Positions 16,261-25,154 of a stretch of DNA of 35,379 nt are shown here, piece by piece. The number at the start of each line of letters is the position of its first letter. Position 1 is the first letter of the stretch. Source of the stretch: Phaeospirillum sp. (GTDB taxonomy: Bacteria; Pseudomonadota; Alphaproteobacteria; Rhodospirillales; Magnetospirillaceae); the NCBI GenBank assembly GCA_030824585.1, contig JAVBXM010000015.1, positions 1 through 35,379 of the forward strand. The letters run 5' to 3'. A program made the translations under genes and the position numbers. Below the pieces are notes generated by a model. It was not told where the DNA came from. It made no database searches and worked only from the letters and a program-made list of their open reading frames with translations.

Positions 16261-18915
16261 ATGCGTCTTTCCGGCTTCGTGGTCCTGCTCCTGATCGTTC
16301 TGGGCAATCTCGGCTTCTGGGCGATGATGAATCGTCCCCAAAGCGGCCTGCCCTGGTCCGGCACCCTCAACAGCGTCTCGTTCAGCCCGGGACGTGCCGA
16401 CGACGATCCCACCATCGTGCGCCGGCTGCCCTACATGGACGAATGGCTGCTGCCGACCCGGGCCGAGATGGACGAGGATCTGGCCATGCTGGCCGGCAAG
16501 GTCCACCAGGTCCGCACCTATTCCACCCTGGAAGGCCTGGACCAGGTGCCGGAGCTGGCCGCCAAGTACGGCCTGAAGGCCCTGCCCGGCGCCTGGCTGG
16601 ACGAGCGCCTGGGCCGCAACGAGGTGGAGATCGCCAACATCATCCGTATCGCCCGGGACAATCCCAACGTCGACCGGGTGATCATCGGCAACGAAAACCT
16701 GACGCTGCACCGCCTGACCCCGGAGCAGATGATCCGCTACCTGCGCAAGGTGCGCGCCGCCCTGCCCGACCGGGTCAAGATCAGCACCGCCGAGGCCTGG
16801 GCCATCTGGCTGGACTATCCCGAACTGGCCCGGGAAGTGGATTTCATCACCATCCACACCCTGCCCTTCTGGGAGCCCGGCGGCGTTCCCATCGACAACG
16901 CGCTGGATTTCTCCAAGCGCATGGTCCGCGACGTCACCGCCCAGTACCCCGACAAGCCCATCTTCATCGGCGAAGTCGGCTGGCCGTCGGCCGGGCGCAA
17001 TTACGGCCTGTCCGAGCCGTCGCTGGTCAACCAGGCCATGTTCTTGCGGAACTTCGTCAACTGGGCCCACGAGGAGAAGCTCGACTACAACATCGTCGAG
17101 GCCTTCGACCAGCCGTGGAAGGTGAACCTGGACAACACCGCGTCGGAAAAGCACTGGGGCATCTACACCGTCGACCGCCAGCCCAAGTTCAGTTGGATCG
17201 GCCCGGTGCTGGAGTTCGAGGAATGGCCGGTCCAGGCCATCACCGCCACCCTGATCGCCCTGCTGCCCGTGGTGTGGTTCCTGGGCAAATGGAAGACCCT
17301 GCGCCTGCCGGGCAAGATCTTCTTCGCCCTGCTGGTGCAGTTCGCCTCGACGCTGTTGATCTGGACCATGTCCACCCCGGTGATCCGCGACGTGTCGCCC
17401 GGCACCGGGCTGATGCTGGGACTGATGCTGCCCGCCCAGTTGCTGTTGCTGATCGTCGTGCTGATCGCCGGCATCGAGGTGACCGAACTGACCTGGGCCA
17501 GTAAGTTCAAGCGGCGCTTCACCGCCCTGCCGCCCGATCAAATCAAGCGCTTCCCCAAGGTTTCCATCCACCTGCCGTGCTACAACGAGCCGCCGGCCAT
17601 GGTGAAGCTGACCATCGATTCCCTGATGGCGCTGGACTACCCCGATTTCGAGATCATCGTGCTGGACAACAACACCAAGGACCCCAAGGTCTGGGAACCG
17701 GTGAAGGAATACTGCGAGTCCCTGGGCGAGAACGTGAAGTTCTACCATCTCGCCCCCTGGCCGGGCGCCAAGGCCGGCGCCCTGAACTTCGGGCTCACCG
17801 TCACCCATCCCGACGCCGAGATCATCGGCGTGGTGGATTCCGACTATATCGTGGACAAGAACTGGCTGCGCGGACTGGTGCCCTATTTCGAGAACCCCAA
17901 GGTCGGCCACGTCCAGGCGCCCCAGGATCACCGCGAATGGGAACACGACCTGTTCAAGGAAATGATCAACTGGGAATACGCCGGGTTCTTCGACATCGGC
18001 ATGGTGTTCCGCAACGAGGCCGACGCCATCATCCAGCACGGCACCATGACCATGGTGCGCAAGAAGACGCTGGAGGATGCCGGCCGCTGGGGAGAGTGGT
18101 GCATCGTCGAGGACGCCGAACTGGGCCTGCGCATGATGAAGGCCGGCTACCAGTCGGTCTACGTCCAGGACCGCCTGGGCCACGGCCTGGTGCCCGATTC
18201 CTTCATGGCCTACAAGAAGCAGCGCTTCCGCTGGGCCTATGGCGCGGTGCAGATCCTCAAGGCCCACTGGCGCTCGCTGATCCCCTTCAAGCAGACGGGC
18301 CTGACCACCGGCCAGAAGTACCACTTCGTCGCCGGCTGGCTGCCGTGGTTCGCCGACGCCTTCTACCTGCTGTTCGCCGTGGCGTCGCTGGCCTGGTCGC
18401 TGGGGATGATCGTGGCGCCGCGCTATTTCAGCACGCCGCTGCCCTTCTTCACCCTGCCCACCGTCGGCGTGTTCGTGGCGAAGATCTTCCACCACTTCTT
18501 CCTCTACACCACGCGGGTGAATTGCGGCCTGAAGCGCCGGTCCCTGGCGGCCATCGCCGGCATGGGGCTGACCTATTCCATCGCCTGGGCCATGTGGCAG
18601 GGTATCTTCACCAAGTCGACGCCCTTCATGCGCACCCCCAAGATGGCCAACAAGGCGGCCTTCACCCAGGGTTTCCTGATGGCGTCGGAAGAGGCCACCC
18701 TGGCCCTGCTGCACTACGTCGCCGCCATCGCCGTGCTGGTCCCGCGCAACAACTTCACCGACCCGGACGTGCGCATCTGGTCGCTGACCCTGGTGGTCCA
18801 GGCCATGCCGTTCCTGGCGGCCCTGGTGGCTTCGCTGATCAGCGTCATGCCCTCCCAGGGACCGGAGATGCCGGCCCACAGCCACAGCAACGCCAAGCCC
18901 GAGGCGGCGGAGTAG
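16261..18915 (+). CDS. GH17-GT2 fusion, beta-glucan synthase/transglycosylase (NdvB/NdvC-like)
   Basis: This 884-aa inner-membrane protein fuses a glycoside hydrolase family 17-like domain to a processive family 2 glycosyltransferase. An N-terminal membrane helix (about 1-22) is followed by the periplasmic GH17-like domain (about 55-320), with the acid/base in GNENL (E145) and the nucleophile in GEVGWPS (E238). Two or three membrane helices (about 325-415) come next. The cytoplasmic GT2 domain (about 434-690) has PCYNEPP, VVDSDY (D526, D528), VEDAELG and QRFRW (Q654-W658). C-terminal membrane helices complete it. Similar fusions in Bradyrhizobium and Pseudomonas make or remodel beta-1,3- and beta-1,6-linked glucans, sometimes cyclic periplasmic ones. 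The linkage made here cannot be read from sequence. Confidence 0.9.
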   Translation: MRLSGFVVLLLIVLGNLGFWAMMNRPQSGLPWSGTLNSVSFSPGRADDDPTIVRRLPYMDEWLLPTRAEMDEDLAMLAGKVHQVRTYSTLEGLDQVPELAAKYGLKALPGAWLDERLGRNEVEIANIIRIARDNPNVDRVIIGNENLTLHRLTPEQMIRYLRKVRAALPDRVKISTAEAWAIWLDYPELAREVDFITIHTLPFWEPGGVPIDNALDFSKRMVRDVTAQYPDKPIFIGEVGWPSAGRNYGLSEPSLVNQAMFLRNFVNWAHEEKLDYNIVEAFDQPWKVNLDNTASEKHWGIYTVDRQPKFSWIGPVLEFEEWPVQAITATLIALLPVVWFLGKWKTLRLPGKIFFALLVQFASTLLIWTMSTPVIRDVSPGTGLMLGLMLPAQLLLLIVVLIAGIEVTELTWASKFKRRFTALPPDQIKRFPKVSIHLPCYNEPPAMVKLTIDSLMALDYPDFEIIVLDNNTKDPKVWEPVKEYCESLGENVKFYHLAPWPGAKAGALNFGLTVTHPDAEIIGVVDSDYIVDKNWLRGLVPYFENPKVGHVQAPQDHREWEHDLFKEMINWEYAGFFDIGMVFRNEADAIIQHGTMTMVRKKTLEDAGRWGEWCIVEDAELGLRMMKAGYQSVYVQDRLGHGLVPDSFMAYKKQRFRWAYGAVQILKAHWRSLIPFKQTGLTTGQKYHFVAGWLPWFADAFYLLFAVASLAWSLGMIVAPRYFSTPLPFFTLPTVGVFVAKIFHHFFLYTTRVNCGLKRRSLAAIAGMGLTYSIAWAMWQGIFTKSTPFMRTPKMANKAAFTQGFLMASEEATLALLHYVAAIAVLVPRNNFTDPDVRIWSLTLVVQAMPFLAALVASLISVMPSQGPEMPAHSHSNAKPEAAE

Positions 18916-18940
18916 CCCATCCCGCCCCGCCGGACGGATC

Positions 18941-18970
18941 AAGGCCCGCACGGCTGGTGCGGGCCTTTTT
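18941..18970 (+). terminator. Rho-independent terminator of the glucan synthase gene
   Basis: An 11-bp perfect stem (18941-18951 with 18957-18967) has a GGCTG loop and ends in a run of five T residues (18966-18970). It lies 25 bp after the stop codon. Confidence 0.92.
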
Positions 18971-19074
18971 GCTCCTCCATCACATTTTGCGATGCGACCT
19001 GACATTTTACGGGCTGGCGCCGCAATGCGGCACCTGCTATCCGTACGTATTGCTACGAACAATACGTTAGGTGT

Positions 19075-21060
19075 ATGCCCATGCTCGCTTCGTTTCGCCG
19101 TCGCATCGCCACCCTCGGCATCGTTCCCCGGATCATGGCCTTGTCCGTGTCCGGCGTCCTTCTGCTGGGACTGAGCGTCACGCTGCTCAGCCGGGCACTG
19201 CTGTATGCCAGCGCCGCCGAAGCGGCGCGCGAACGGGTCGACACCAACATGAAGGTGGCCTGGGACGCCCTGAAGGCCAAGGGAGCCACCTTCACCGTCG
19301 CCGACGGCAAGCTGCAGGCCGGCGACCACGTGCTTAACGGCAATTTCGAAGTGGTGGACAAGGTCAAGGCGCTGGTGGGCGGCACCGCCACCGTGTTCAT
19401 GGGCGACACCCGCGTCACCACCAACGTCATCAAGGCCGACGGCGGCCGGGCGGTGGGAACCCAACTGGCCAAGACCGCCGCCTATGATTCGGTCTTCAAC
19501 CGCAAGACCCCGTTCCGCGGCGAGGTGGAAATCCTGGCCGAACCCTACATGACCGCCTACGACCCCATCGTGGACGCCGGCGGCAACGTCATCGGCGTGC
19601 TGTACGTGGGCATCAAGAAGGCGGAGTTCCTGACCGCCGCCAACAACACCCTGCAGATGGTGGTGGGCACCACCGTGCTGGTGGGATTGATGACCATCGT
19701 GCTCAGTTGGACCATCGCCAAGCGCAGCCTGGCCCTGCCGCTCAAGCGGAGCATTTCCGCCATGCGGGAACTGGCCGACGGCAATCTCGACGTGGAAATC
19801 CGCCAGACCAGCCGCCAGGACGAGATCGGCGAGATGATCCGGGCGCTGGAGGTGTTCAAGGAAAACGGCCTGGCCCGCCGCCGCCTCGAAGCCGCCCAGG
19901 CCGCCGAACAGACCGCCCGCAACCGCCGCCAGGAAGCCATCGAGCGCCTGACCGCCGATTTCAACACCAGCGTCTTCGCCGTGCTGAAGGGCGTTACCGC
20001 CTCGGCCCACCAACTGCGCGATTCGGCCCAGTCCATGACCTCGGTGGCCGAGGACACCTCGCGCCAGTCCACCGTGGTGGCCGCCGCCGCCGAGCAGGCC
20101 TCGGTCAACGTGGAGACGGTGGCCGCCGCCGCCGAGCAACTGGCCGCCTCCGAACAGGAGATCGCCCGGCAGGTCGCCACCTCCACCGAGATTTCGCACC
20201 GCGCCTCCGAGGAGGCCGATCGGGTCAACGGCATCGTCCTGTCCCTGTCGGAAGCCACCAGCCGGATCGGCAACGTGGTGCAGCTGATCAACGACATCGC
20301 GGCGCAGACCAACCTGCTGGCGCTCAACGCCACCATCGAGGCGGCCCGGGCCGGCGATGCCGGCAAGGGCTTCGCGGTGGTCGCGGGCGAGGTCAAGCAT
20401 CTGGCCACCCAGACGGCACGGGCCACCGAGGACATCGTCACCCAGATCAACTCGGTCCAGGCGGTGACCCGCGACGCGGTCAGCGCCATCGGCGGCATCG
20501 GCCACACCATCTCCAGCATCACCGAAAGCGCCTCGGCCATCGCGGCGGCCGTGGAGGAGCAGACCGCCGCCACCGGCGAGATCGCCCGCAACGTCCAGGA
20601 GGCGTCCAGCGGCACCCGCGAGGTCACCGCCTCCATCACCCTGGTCAACGAGGGGGCCGCCACCACCGGCGGAGCCGCCCACCAGTTGCTGGGCACCGCC
20701 GACGAACTGTCGAAGCAGTCGGACCAGTTGGCGTCCGAGGTGTCGGACTTCCTGTCCGCCATCAAGACGGCCGGCGACCGCCGCCACAGCCAGCGCCGCC
20801 AGTGCCGGACCCCCATCGTCGTCCAGGCCGGGTCCGCGCCCCGGGCGACCGTCACCATGGTGGACGTTTCCAGCGACGGCTGCCGCGTCGAGGCCTCGCT
20901 GCCGCAGCCGGTGGGAACCGTGGTGGAAGTCACCATCGACAGCGTTCCGGTGCGAGCCCGCATCGTCGGGTCGGAAGGCAACTTCACCCGCTTCCAGTTC
21001 GCCCTTGACGCCGCCACCCAGGGCCGCCTGGAAGGCACCCTGACCCATCTGGCGGCCTGA
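19075..21060 (+). CDS. Methyl-accepting chemotaxis protein with Cache-type sensor and PilZ domain
   Basis: This is a 661-aa transmembrane chemoreceptor. The first helix (about 17-42) is followed by a periplasmic Cache-like sensor (about 45-195), with the typical [16 protein letters not shown] and [14 protein letters not shown] segments. A second helix lies at about 200-222 and a HAMP domain at about 220-275. The long signalling domain has the hairpin tip around [19 protein letters not shown]. The C-terminal ~90 residues (569-661) form a PilZ domain with its c-di-GMP signature RRQCR and DVSSDG. Azospirillum Tlp1 is a known chemoreceptor with the same C-terminal PilZ. The receptor probably adjusts motility according to c-di-GMP. 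No che genes are adjacent. ATG 19081 is a second possible start. Confidence 0.93.
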   Translation: MPMLASFRRRIATLGIVPRIMALSVSGVLLLGLSVTLLSRALLYASAAEAARERVDTNMKVAWDALKAKGATFTVADGKLQAGDHVLNGNFEVVDKVKALVGGTATVFMGDTRVTTNVIKADGGRAVGTQLAKTAAYDSVFNRKTPFRGEVEILAEPYMTAYDPIVDAGGNVIGVLYVGIKKAEFLTAANNTLQMVVGTTVLVGLMTIVLSWTIAKRSLALPLKRSISAMRELADGNLDVEIRQTSRQDEIGEMIRALEVFKENGLARRRLEAAQAAEQTARNRRQEAIERLTADFNTSVFAVLKGVTASAHQLRDSAQSMTSVAEDTSRQSTVVAAAAEQASVNVETVAAAAEQLAASEQEIARQVATSTEISHRASEEADRVNGIVLSLSEATSRIGNVVQLINDIAAQTNLLALNATIEAARAGDAGKGFAVVAGEVKHLATQTARATEDIVTQINSVQAVTRDAVSAIGGIGHTISSITESASAIAAAVEEQTAATGEIARNVQEASSGTREVTASITLVNEGAATTGGAAHQLLGTADELSKQSDQLASEVSDFLSAIKTAGDRRHSQRRQCRTPIVVQAGSAPRATVTMVDVSSDGCRVEASLPQPVGTVVEVTIDSVPVRARIVGSEGNFTRFQFALDAATQGRLEGTLTHLAA

Positions 21061-21360
21061 GGCTGACCGCCGCCCCCTGCGGGGGGCGGCCCCTCCGGCG
21101 GCCGGCAAACAACACGCAACACGCGACATTGCATATCTGTGCGTCTTTTACGGAAAAGACGCACAAAAGCGCGCTTAGCCGCACTATTCCTTTCTTTGAT
21201 GCCCCGCAAGCCCATCTCGTGCTAAGATATCCCCGGTTGCAAAATCAGGGATCGGCAAGAAACGGACTGGCCGACGCCATGCCGGCGGCCCACGGTTTCG
21301 TCGCCTCGACCGGTCCCGCCGCGCGCCCTCCCCGGGCGCGCCCCGGAGGGGAGTCGACGG
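21061..21360. other. Intergenic region upstream of the aor cluster
   Basis: A 300-bp gap without a convincing gene. A 9-bp GC hairpin (21069-21077 with 21082-21090) just after the chemoreceptor gene has no T-run. The 12-bp palindrome at 21138-21165 is listed separately. A TAAGAT (-10-like) box lies about 130-135 bp before the polyferredoxin start, without a -35 box at standard spacing. I found no clear FNR, NarL, sigma-54 or molybdenum-cofactor riboswitch signature. Confidence 0.4.
21138..21165. promoter_or_regulatory. 12-bp perfect inverted repeat upstream of aor
   Basis: TGTGCGTCTTTT (21138-21149) and AAAAGACGCACA (21154-21165) form a perfect 12-bp inverted repeat around ACGG. It lies 195 bp before the first aor gene and is not followed by a T-run on the + strand. 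On the - strand it is followed by ATATGC, which also lacks a T-run. A regulator-binding operator or an RNA hairpin after the chemoreceptor gene are both possible. Confidence 0.5.
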
Positions 21361-21840
21361 ATGCAGAAATCATTGCTCATTCAACCGGTCAAGTGCACCG
21401 GCTGCCGCCAGTGCGAGATGGCCTGCTCGTTCGAGAAGGAGCGCAGCTTCAACCCGTCCAGGTCGCGCATCCGCGTCTTCGACATCCATTCCGAGGCTCG
21501 CTTCGTTCCCTACACCTGTACCCAGTGCGCCCAGGCCTGGTGCCTGCAGGCCTGCCCGGTGGACGCCATCAAGATCGATGCGGCCACCAAGGCCAAGGTG
21601 GTCAACGATAACCTCTGCGTGGGCTGCAAGGTCTGCACCATCGCCTGTCCCTTCGGCACCATCAACTACGTCGCCGACAGCGGCAAGGTGGCCAAGTGCG
21701 ACCTGTGCGGCGGCGATCCGGCCTGCGCCAAGGCCTGTCCCACCGGGGCGATCACCTACGTGGACGCCGAGCAGACCGGCTACGACAAGATGCGCGCCTG
21801 GGCGGTGAAGACCGACACCCAGTCGCATACCCACGCTTGA
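21361..21840 (+). CDS. aorA: Polyferredoxin subunit of tungsten aldehyde oxidoreductase
   Basis: This 159-aa electron-transfer protein has sixteen cysteines arranged for four [4Fe-4S] clusters: CTGCRQCEMAC (C12-C22), CTQC with C-x3-CP further on, CVGCKVCTIACP, and CDLCGGDPACAKACP. It resembles the DmsB/HycB group and AorA of Aromatoleum aromaticum, whose naming is followed here. There is no signal peptide, so it acts in the cytoplasm. It would carry electrons between the tungsten subunit and the FAD subunit. The ATG at 21361 has GGAGGGGAG just upstream. It is the first gene of the aor cluster, and the catalytic subunit gene starts 16 bases after its stop. Confidence 0.9.
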   Translation: MQKSLLIQPVKCTGCRQCEMACSFEKERSFNPSRSRIRVFDIHSEARFVPYTCTQCAQAWCLQACPVDAIKIDAATKAKVVNDNLCVGCKVCTIACPFGTINYVADSGKVAKCDLCGGDPACAKACPTGAITYVDAEQTGYDKMRAWAVKTDTQSHTHA

Positions 21841-21856
21841 TTGAGAGGGCCTGGTC

Positions 21857-23707
21857 ATGAGCTGGACTGGCAAGTTTCTCCGCATCGATCTCACCAAGGG
21901 CACCGTCGGGACCGAGGAGCTGAACCGCGAATGGGCGCGGCAGTACCTGGGGCAGCGGGGCCTGGCCACCAAATACTTCGCCGAGGAAGTCGACCCCAAG
22001 GTCGATCCCCTGTCGCCGGCCAACAAGATGATCTTCACCACCGGGCCGCTGACCGGCACCGCCGCATCGACCGGCGGGCGCTATTCGGTGGTGACCAAGG
22101 GGCCGCTGACCGGCTGCATCGCCTGCTCCAATTCCGGCGGCTTCTTCGGCAACGAGCTGAAGAACGCCGGCTGGGACATGATCATCGTCGAGGGCAAGTC
22201 GCCCAGGCCCGTCTACCTCTCCGTCGAGAACGAGACCGTGGAGATCAGGGACGCCGCCGAGTTCTGGGGCAAGACGGTGTGGGAGACCGAGAACGGCCTG
22301 AAGGCCAGGCACCAGGACCCCATGCTGCGCGTCGCCTCCATCGGCGCCGCCGGCGAGAAGGGCGCGCTCTACGCCTGCATCGTCAACGACATGCACCGCG
22401 CCGCCGGGCGCTCGGGCGTCGGCGCGGTGATGGGCTCCAAGAATCTCAAGGCCATCGCGGTGCGCGGCACCAGGGGCGTGACGGTCAAGGACCCCGACCG
22501 CTTCATCAAGGCCACCATCGAGCAGAAGAAGGTGCTGGCCGACAACGCCGTCACCGGCCAGGGCCTGCCCAAATACGGCACCCAGGTGCTGATGAACGTC
22601 ATCAACGAGATCGGCGCCTTGCCCACGCGGAATTTCCGCGACGTGCAGTTCGAAGGCGCCCACAAGATCTCGGCCGAGGCCATGCACGAGCCGCGCGTCA
22701 CCGACGGCAAGGCCAATCTGGCCACCAACGGAGCCTGTTTCGGCTGCACCATCGCCTGCGGCCGCATCTCGCGCATGGATGCCGGCCACTTCTCCATCGC
22801 CACCCGGCCCCAGTACAAGGAGCCGTCGGGCGGCGTGGAATACGAGGCGGCCTGGGCGGTGGGCGCCGATTGCGGCGTCGACGACCTGGAGGCCTGCACC
22901 TTCGCCAACTTCATGTGCAACGAGCACGGCTTCGATCCCATCTCCTTCGGCTCGACCCTGGCGGCGGCCATGGAGATGTACGAGATGGGTGTCCTGACCA
23001 GGGAACACACCGGCGGCATCGAACTGAAGTTCGGCTCGGCCGAGGCCCTGGTGAAAATGGCCGAACTGACCGGCAAGGGCGAGGGGTTCGGCGTGGAACT
23101 GGGCCTGGGTTCGCGGCGGCTATGCGCCAAGTACGGCCACCCCGAGCTGTCCATGACGGTCAAGAGCCAGGAATTCCCCGCCTATGACCCGCGCGGCATC
23201 CAGGGCATGGGGCTGACCTACGCCACCTCCAACCGTGGCGCCTGTCACCTGCGTTCCTACACCGTGGCGTCGGAAGTGCTGGGCATCCCCTTCAAGAGCG
23301 ATCCCCTGGCCACCGAGGGCAAGGCGGCCCTGGTCAAGGCGTTCCAGGACGCCACGGCGGCCTTCGACGCCTCGGGTATCTGCATCTTCACCACCTTCGC
23401 CTGGAGCCTGGAGAACCTGGCGCCCCAACTGGATGCCGCCTGCGAGGGCGAATGGACGCCCGACGTCCTCCTCGAGGTGGGCGAGCGCATCTGGACCCTG
23501 GAGCGCCAGTTCAATCTGGCGGCCGGCATGACGGCGGCGGACGACACCTTACCCAAGCGCCTCTTGAAGGACGCCGCCAAGACCGGCCCGGCCAAGGGGC
23601 TGGCCTCGGGCCTGGACAAGATGCTGCCCGAATACTACCAGTTGCGCGGCTGGACGCCCGACGGCGTGCCGACCGCCGATACCTTGAAGCGCCTGCATCT
23701 GGCCTGA
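21857..23707 (+). CDS. aorB: Tungsten-dependent aldehyde:ferredoxin oxidoreductase, catalytic subunit
   Basis: The enzyme interconverts aldehydes and carboxylic acids on a bis-pyranopterin tungsten cofactor with a nearby [4Fe-4S] cluster. The 616-aa product begins with the family sequence MSWTGKFLRIDLTKG. It has the cofactor-binding segments GPLTGTAASTGGRYSVVTKGPLTG, SGGFFGNELKNAGWDMI and GRSGVGAVMGSKNLKAIAVRG. Cluster cysteines are C294, C297, C301 (CFGCTIAC) and C509 (GIC), a layout like that of the Pyrococcus enzyme. Length is normal. The ATG at 21857 has GAGAGGG upstream. Together with the polyferredoxin and FAD subunits it matches the Aromatoleum-type AOR, which can reduce NAD and also acids. 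The physiological aldehyde is unknown. Confidence 0.94.
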   Translation: MSWTGKFLRIDLTKGTVGTEELNREWARQYLGQRGLATKYFAEEVDPKVDPLSPANKMIFTTGPLTGTAASTGGRYSVVTKGPLTGCIACSNSGGFFGNELKNAGWDMIIVEGKSPRPVYLSVENETVEIRDAAEFWGKTVWETENGLKARHQDPMLRVASIGAAGEKGALYACIVNDMHRAAGRSGVGAVMGSKNLKAIAVRGTRGVTVKDPDRFIKATIEQKKVLADNAVTGQGLPKYGTQVLMNVINEIGALPTRNFRDVQFEGAHKISAEAMHEPRVTDGKANLATNGACFGCTIACGRISRMDAGHFSIATRPQYKEPSGGVEYEAAWAVGADCGVDDLEACTFANFMCNEHGFDPISFGSTLAAAMEMYEMGVLTREHTGGIELKFGSAEALVKMAELTGKGEGFGVELGLGSRRLCAKYGHPELSMTVKSQEFPAYDPRGIQGMGLTYATSNRGACHLRSYTVASEVLGIPFKSDPLATEGKAALVKAFQDATAAFDASGICIFTTFAWSLENLAPQLDAACEGEWTPDVLLEVGERIWTLERQFNLAAGMTAADDTLPKRLLKDAAKTGPAKGLASGLDKMLPEYYQLRGWTPDGVPTADTLKRLHLA

Positions 23708-23712
23708 AGCTC

Positions 23713-23743
23713 AGGGGGGCGACCTTGAGGCGCGCCCCCCTTT
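23713..23743 (+). terminator. Intra-operon hairpin between aorB and the first FAD subunit gene
   Basis: An 8-bp GC stem GGGGGGCG/CGCCCCCC (23714-23721 with 23733-23740), extended by an A-T pair, is followed by TTT. It lies 6 bp after the aorB stop. It could attenuate read-through or protect the upstream mRNA, which would leave less of the FAD subunit relative to aorAB. Confidence 0.55.
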
Positions 23744-23763
23744 CGGTCGAGAGGAATGAACTG

Positions 23764-25032
23764 GTGCATCACGTCATCGTCGGAGCCGGCCCCGCGGGGG
23801 TGACGGCCGCCGAAACCATCCGCGAGCTGGAGCCCGAGGCCGCCATCACCCTGGTGGGCGACGAGCCTGAGGCCCCCTATTCCCGCATGGCCATTCCCTA
23901 TCTGCTGATCGGCAAGATCGGCGAGGAGGGCACCTGGCTGCGCAAGGGCCCCAACCACTATGAACGGCTGGGCATCACCCTGATGCCGGGCAGGCGCATG
24001 ACCGGCCTGGACCCTGTCGCCCGGCGCATCGGCCTGGAGGGCGGCGAGACCCTGGCCTATGACCGCCTGCTGTTGGCCCTGGGCGCAAGGCCGCTGCGCC
24101 CGGCCATCGAGGGGCTGGACCTGCCGGGCGTCCACACCTGCTGGACCCTGGCCGACGCGCGCCAGATCGCGGCAGGGGCGGTACCCGGCTCCCACGTGGT
24201 GCTGATGGGCGCCGGCTTCGTCGGCACCATCGTGCTGGAGGCCCTGGCGCTGCGTCAGGTCAGCCTGACCGTGGTGGAGATGGGCGACCGCATGGTGCCG
24301 CGCATGATGGACGAGGTGGCGGGCGGCATGCTCAAGCGCTGGTGCGAGGCCAAGGGCGTCAAGGTCCTGACCGGTACCAGCATCCGCCGCATCGCCAAGG
24401 CCCTGGTCCCGGCCGCCGAGGCCCGCGATTCCCTGGTGGTGGAACTGTCCGACGGCTCCATCCTGCCCGCCCACGTGGTGGTGGTGTCGGCGGGCGTGCG
24501 CTCCAACACGGAGTCCGTGGCTGCCTCGGGCATCGGGCTCGGCAACGGCATCCTTGTCGACGACCACATGCGCACCAGCCTACCCGACGTCTATGCGGCG
24601 GGCGACGTGGCCCAGGGCCGCGACTTCATGAGCGGCGAGGCCCATGTGCACGCCATTCAGATCACGGCCGCCGCCCATGGCCGCATCGCCGCCTACAACA
24701 TGACCGGCCGGGACCAGGCCTATCACGGGTCGCTCAACATGAATGTGCTGGACACGTTGGGACTGATCACCTGTTCGTTCGGTTCCTGGCAGGGCAATGG
24801 CGGCGATTGCGCCCGGCTGGTGGACCAGACGGGCTTCCGCTATCTCCGCCTGGAATTCGACGGCACCGGCGACGTGGTGATCGGTGCCCAGGCGGTGGGC
24901 ACCACCGACCATGTGGGGGCGCTGCGCGGCCTGATCCAATCCAAGCGCCGCCTGGGCACGGCGGTAAAGGAGCAGTTGATGGCCGATCCGACCCGCTTCA
25001 TGGCCGGATTCGTCCAGACCCTGCATCGTTGA
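23764..25032 (+). CDS. aorC: FAD/NAD(P)-dependent oxidoreductase, AorC-type subunit
   Basis: This 422-aa flavoprotein of the pyridine nucleotide-disulfide reductase fold has an N-terminal FAD-binding GAGPAG (about 7-12). A second dinucleotide motif GAGFVG lies near residues 151-156, and the FAD-closing YAAGDVAQG near 279-287. A C-terminal domain of about 110 residues follows. It likely passes electrons between NAD(P)H and the polyferredoxin. The GTG at 23764 is chosen because AGGA lies 8 nt upstream; an ATG at 23756 nearby is out of frame. It follows aorB by 56 bp, with a hairpin between them. The protein downstream is a clear paralogue, so which of the two is the main AOR partner is open. 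Confidence 0.87.
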   Translation: MHHVIVGAGPAGVTAAETIRELEPEAAITLVGDEPEAPYSRMAIPYLLIGKIGEEGTWLRKGPNHYERLGITLMPGRRMTGLDPVARRIGLEGGETLAYDRLLLALGARPLRPAIEGLDLPGVHTCWTLADARQIAAGAVPGSHVVLMGAGFVGTIVLEALALRQVSLTVVEMGDRMVPRMMDEVAGGMLKRWCEAKGVKVLTGTSIRRIAKALVPAAEARDSLVVELSDGSILPAHVVVVSAGVRSNTESVAASGIGLGNGILVDDHMRTSLPDVYAAGDVAQGRDFMSGEAHVHAIQITAAAHGRIAAYNMTGRDQAYHGSLNMNVLDTLGLITCSFGSWQGNGGDCARLVDQTGFRYLRLEFDGTGDVVIGAQAVGTTDHVGALRGLIQSKRRLGTAVKEQLMADPTRFMAGFVQTLHR

Positions 25033-25044
25033 GTGTCTTCGTTT

Positions 25045-25133
25045 CCTGTCATTCCGGGGCAAAGCCGAGGAATCTCCGCCTGATCCGGCATTCCCAAACC
25101 GGAAGCCCTCGCCCGAGGGCTCAGGATGACAGG
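25045..25133. repeat. Palindromic dispersed repeat inside the aor cluster
   Basis: The 122-bp gap between the two flavoprotein genes holds an imperfect palindrome with outer arms CCTGTCAT (25045-25052) and ATGACAGG (25126-25133). An inner hairpin GCCCTCG/CGAGGGC is also visible (about 25105-25120). The arm type matches the element at 43-150. It looks like an inserted dispersed repeat and could separate expression of the two genes. Confidence 0.5.
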
Positions 25134-25154
25134 CCAGATAGAGGGGGAAGCGCC

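Noticed and set aside
16150-21129. A 1659-aa open frame on the - strand across the glucan synthase and chemoreceptor genes
   Set aside because: It is antisense to two well-supported genes, is low complexity (Gly/His/Asp-rich) and has no domain. Long open antisense frames are expected in GC-rich coding DNA.
21215-21260. A sigma-54 promoter (-12 TTGCA) before the aor cluster
   Set aside because: TTGCA is present, but there is no TGGC-type -24 element at the required spacing.
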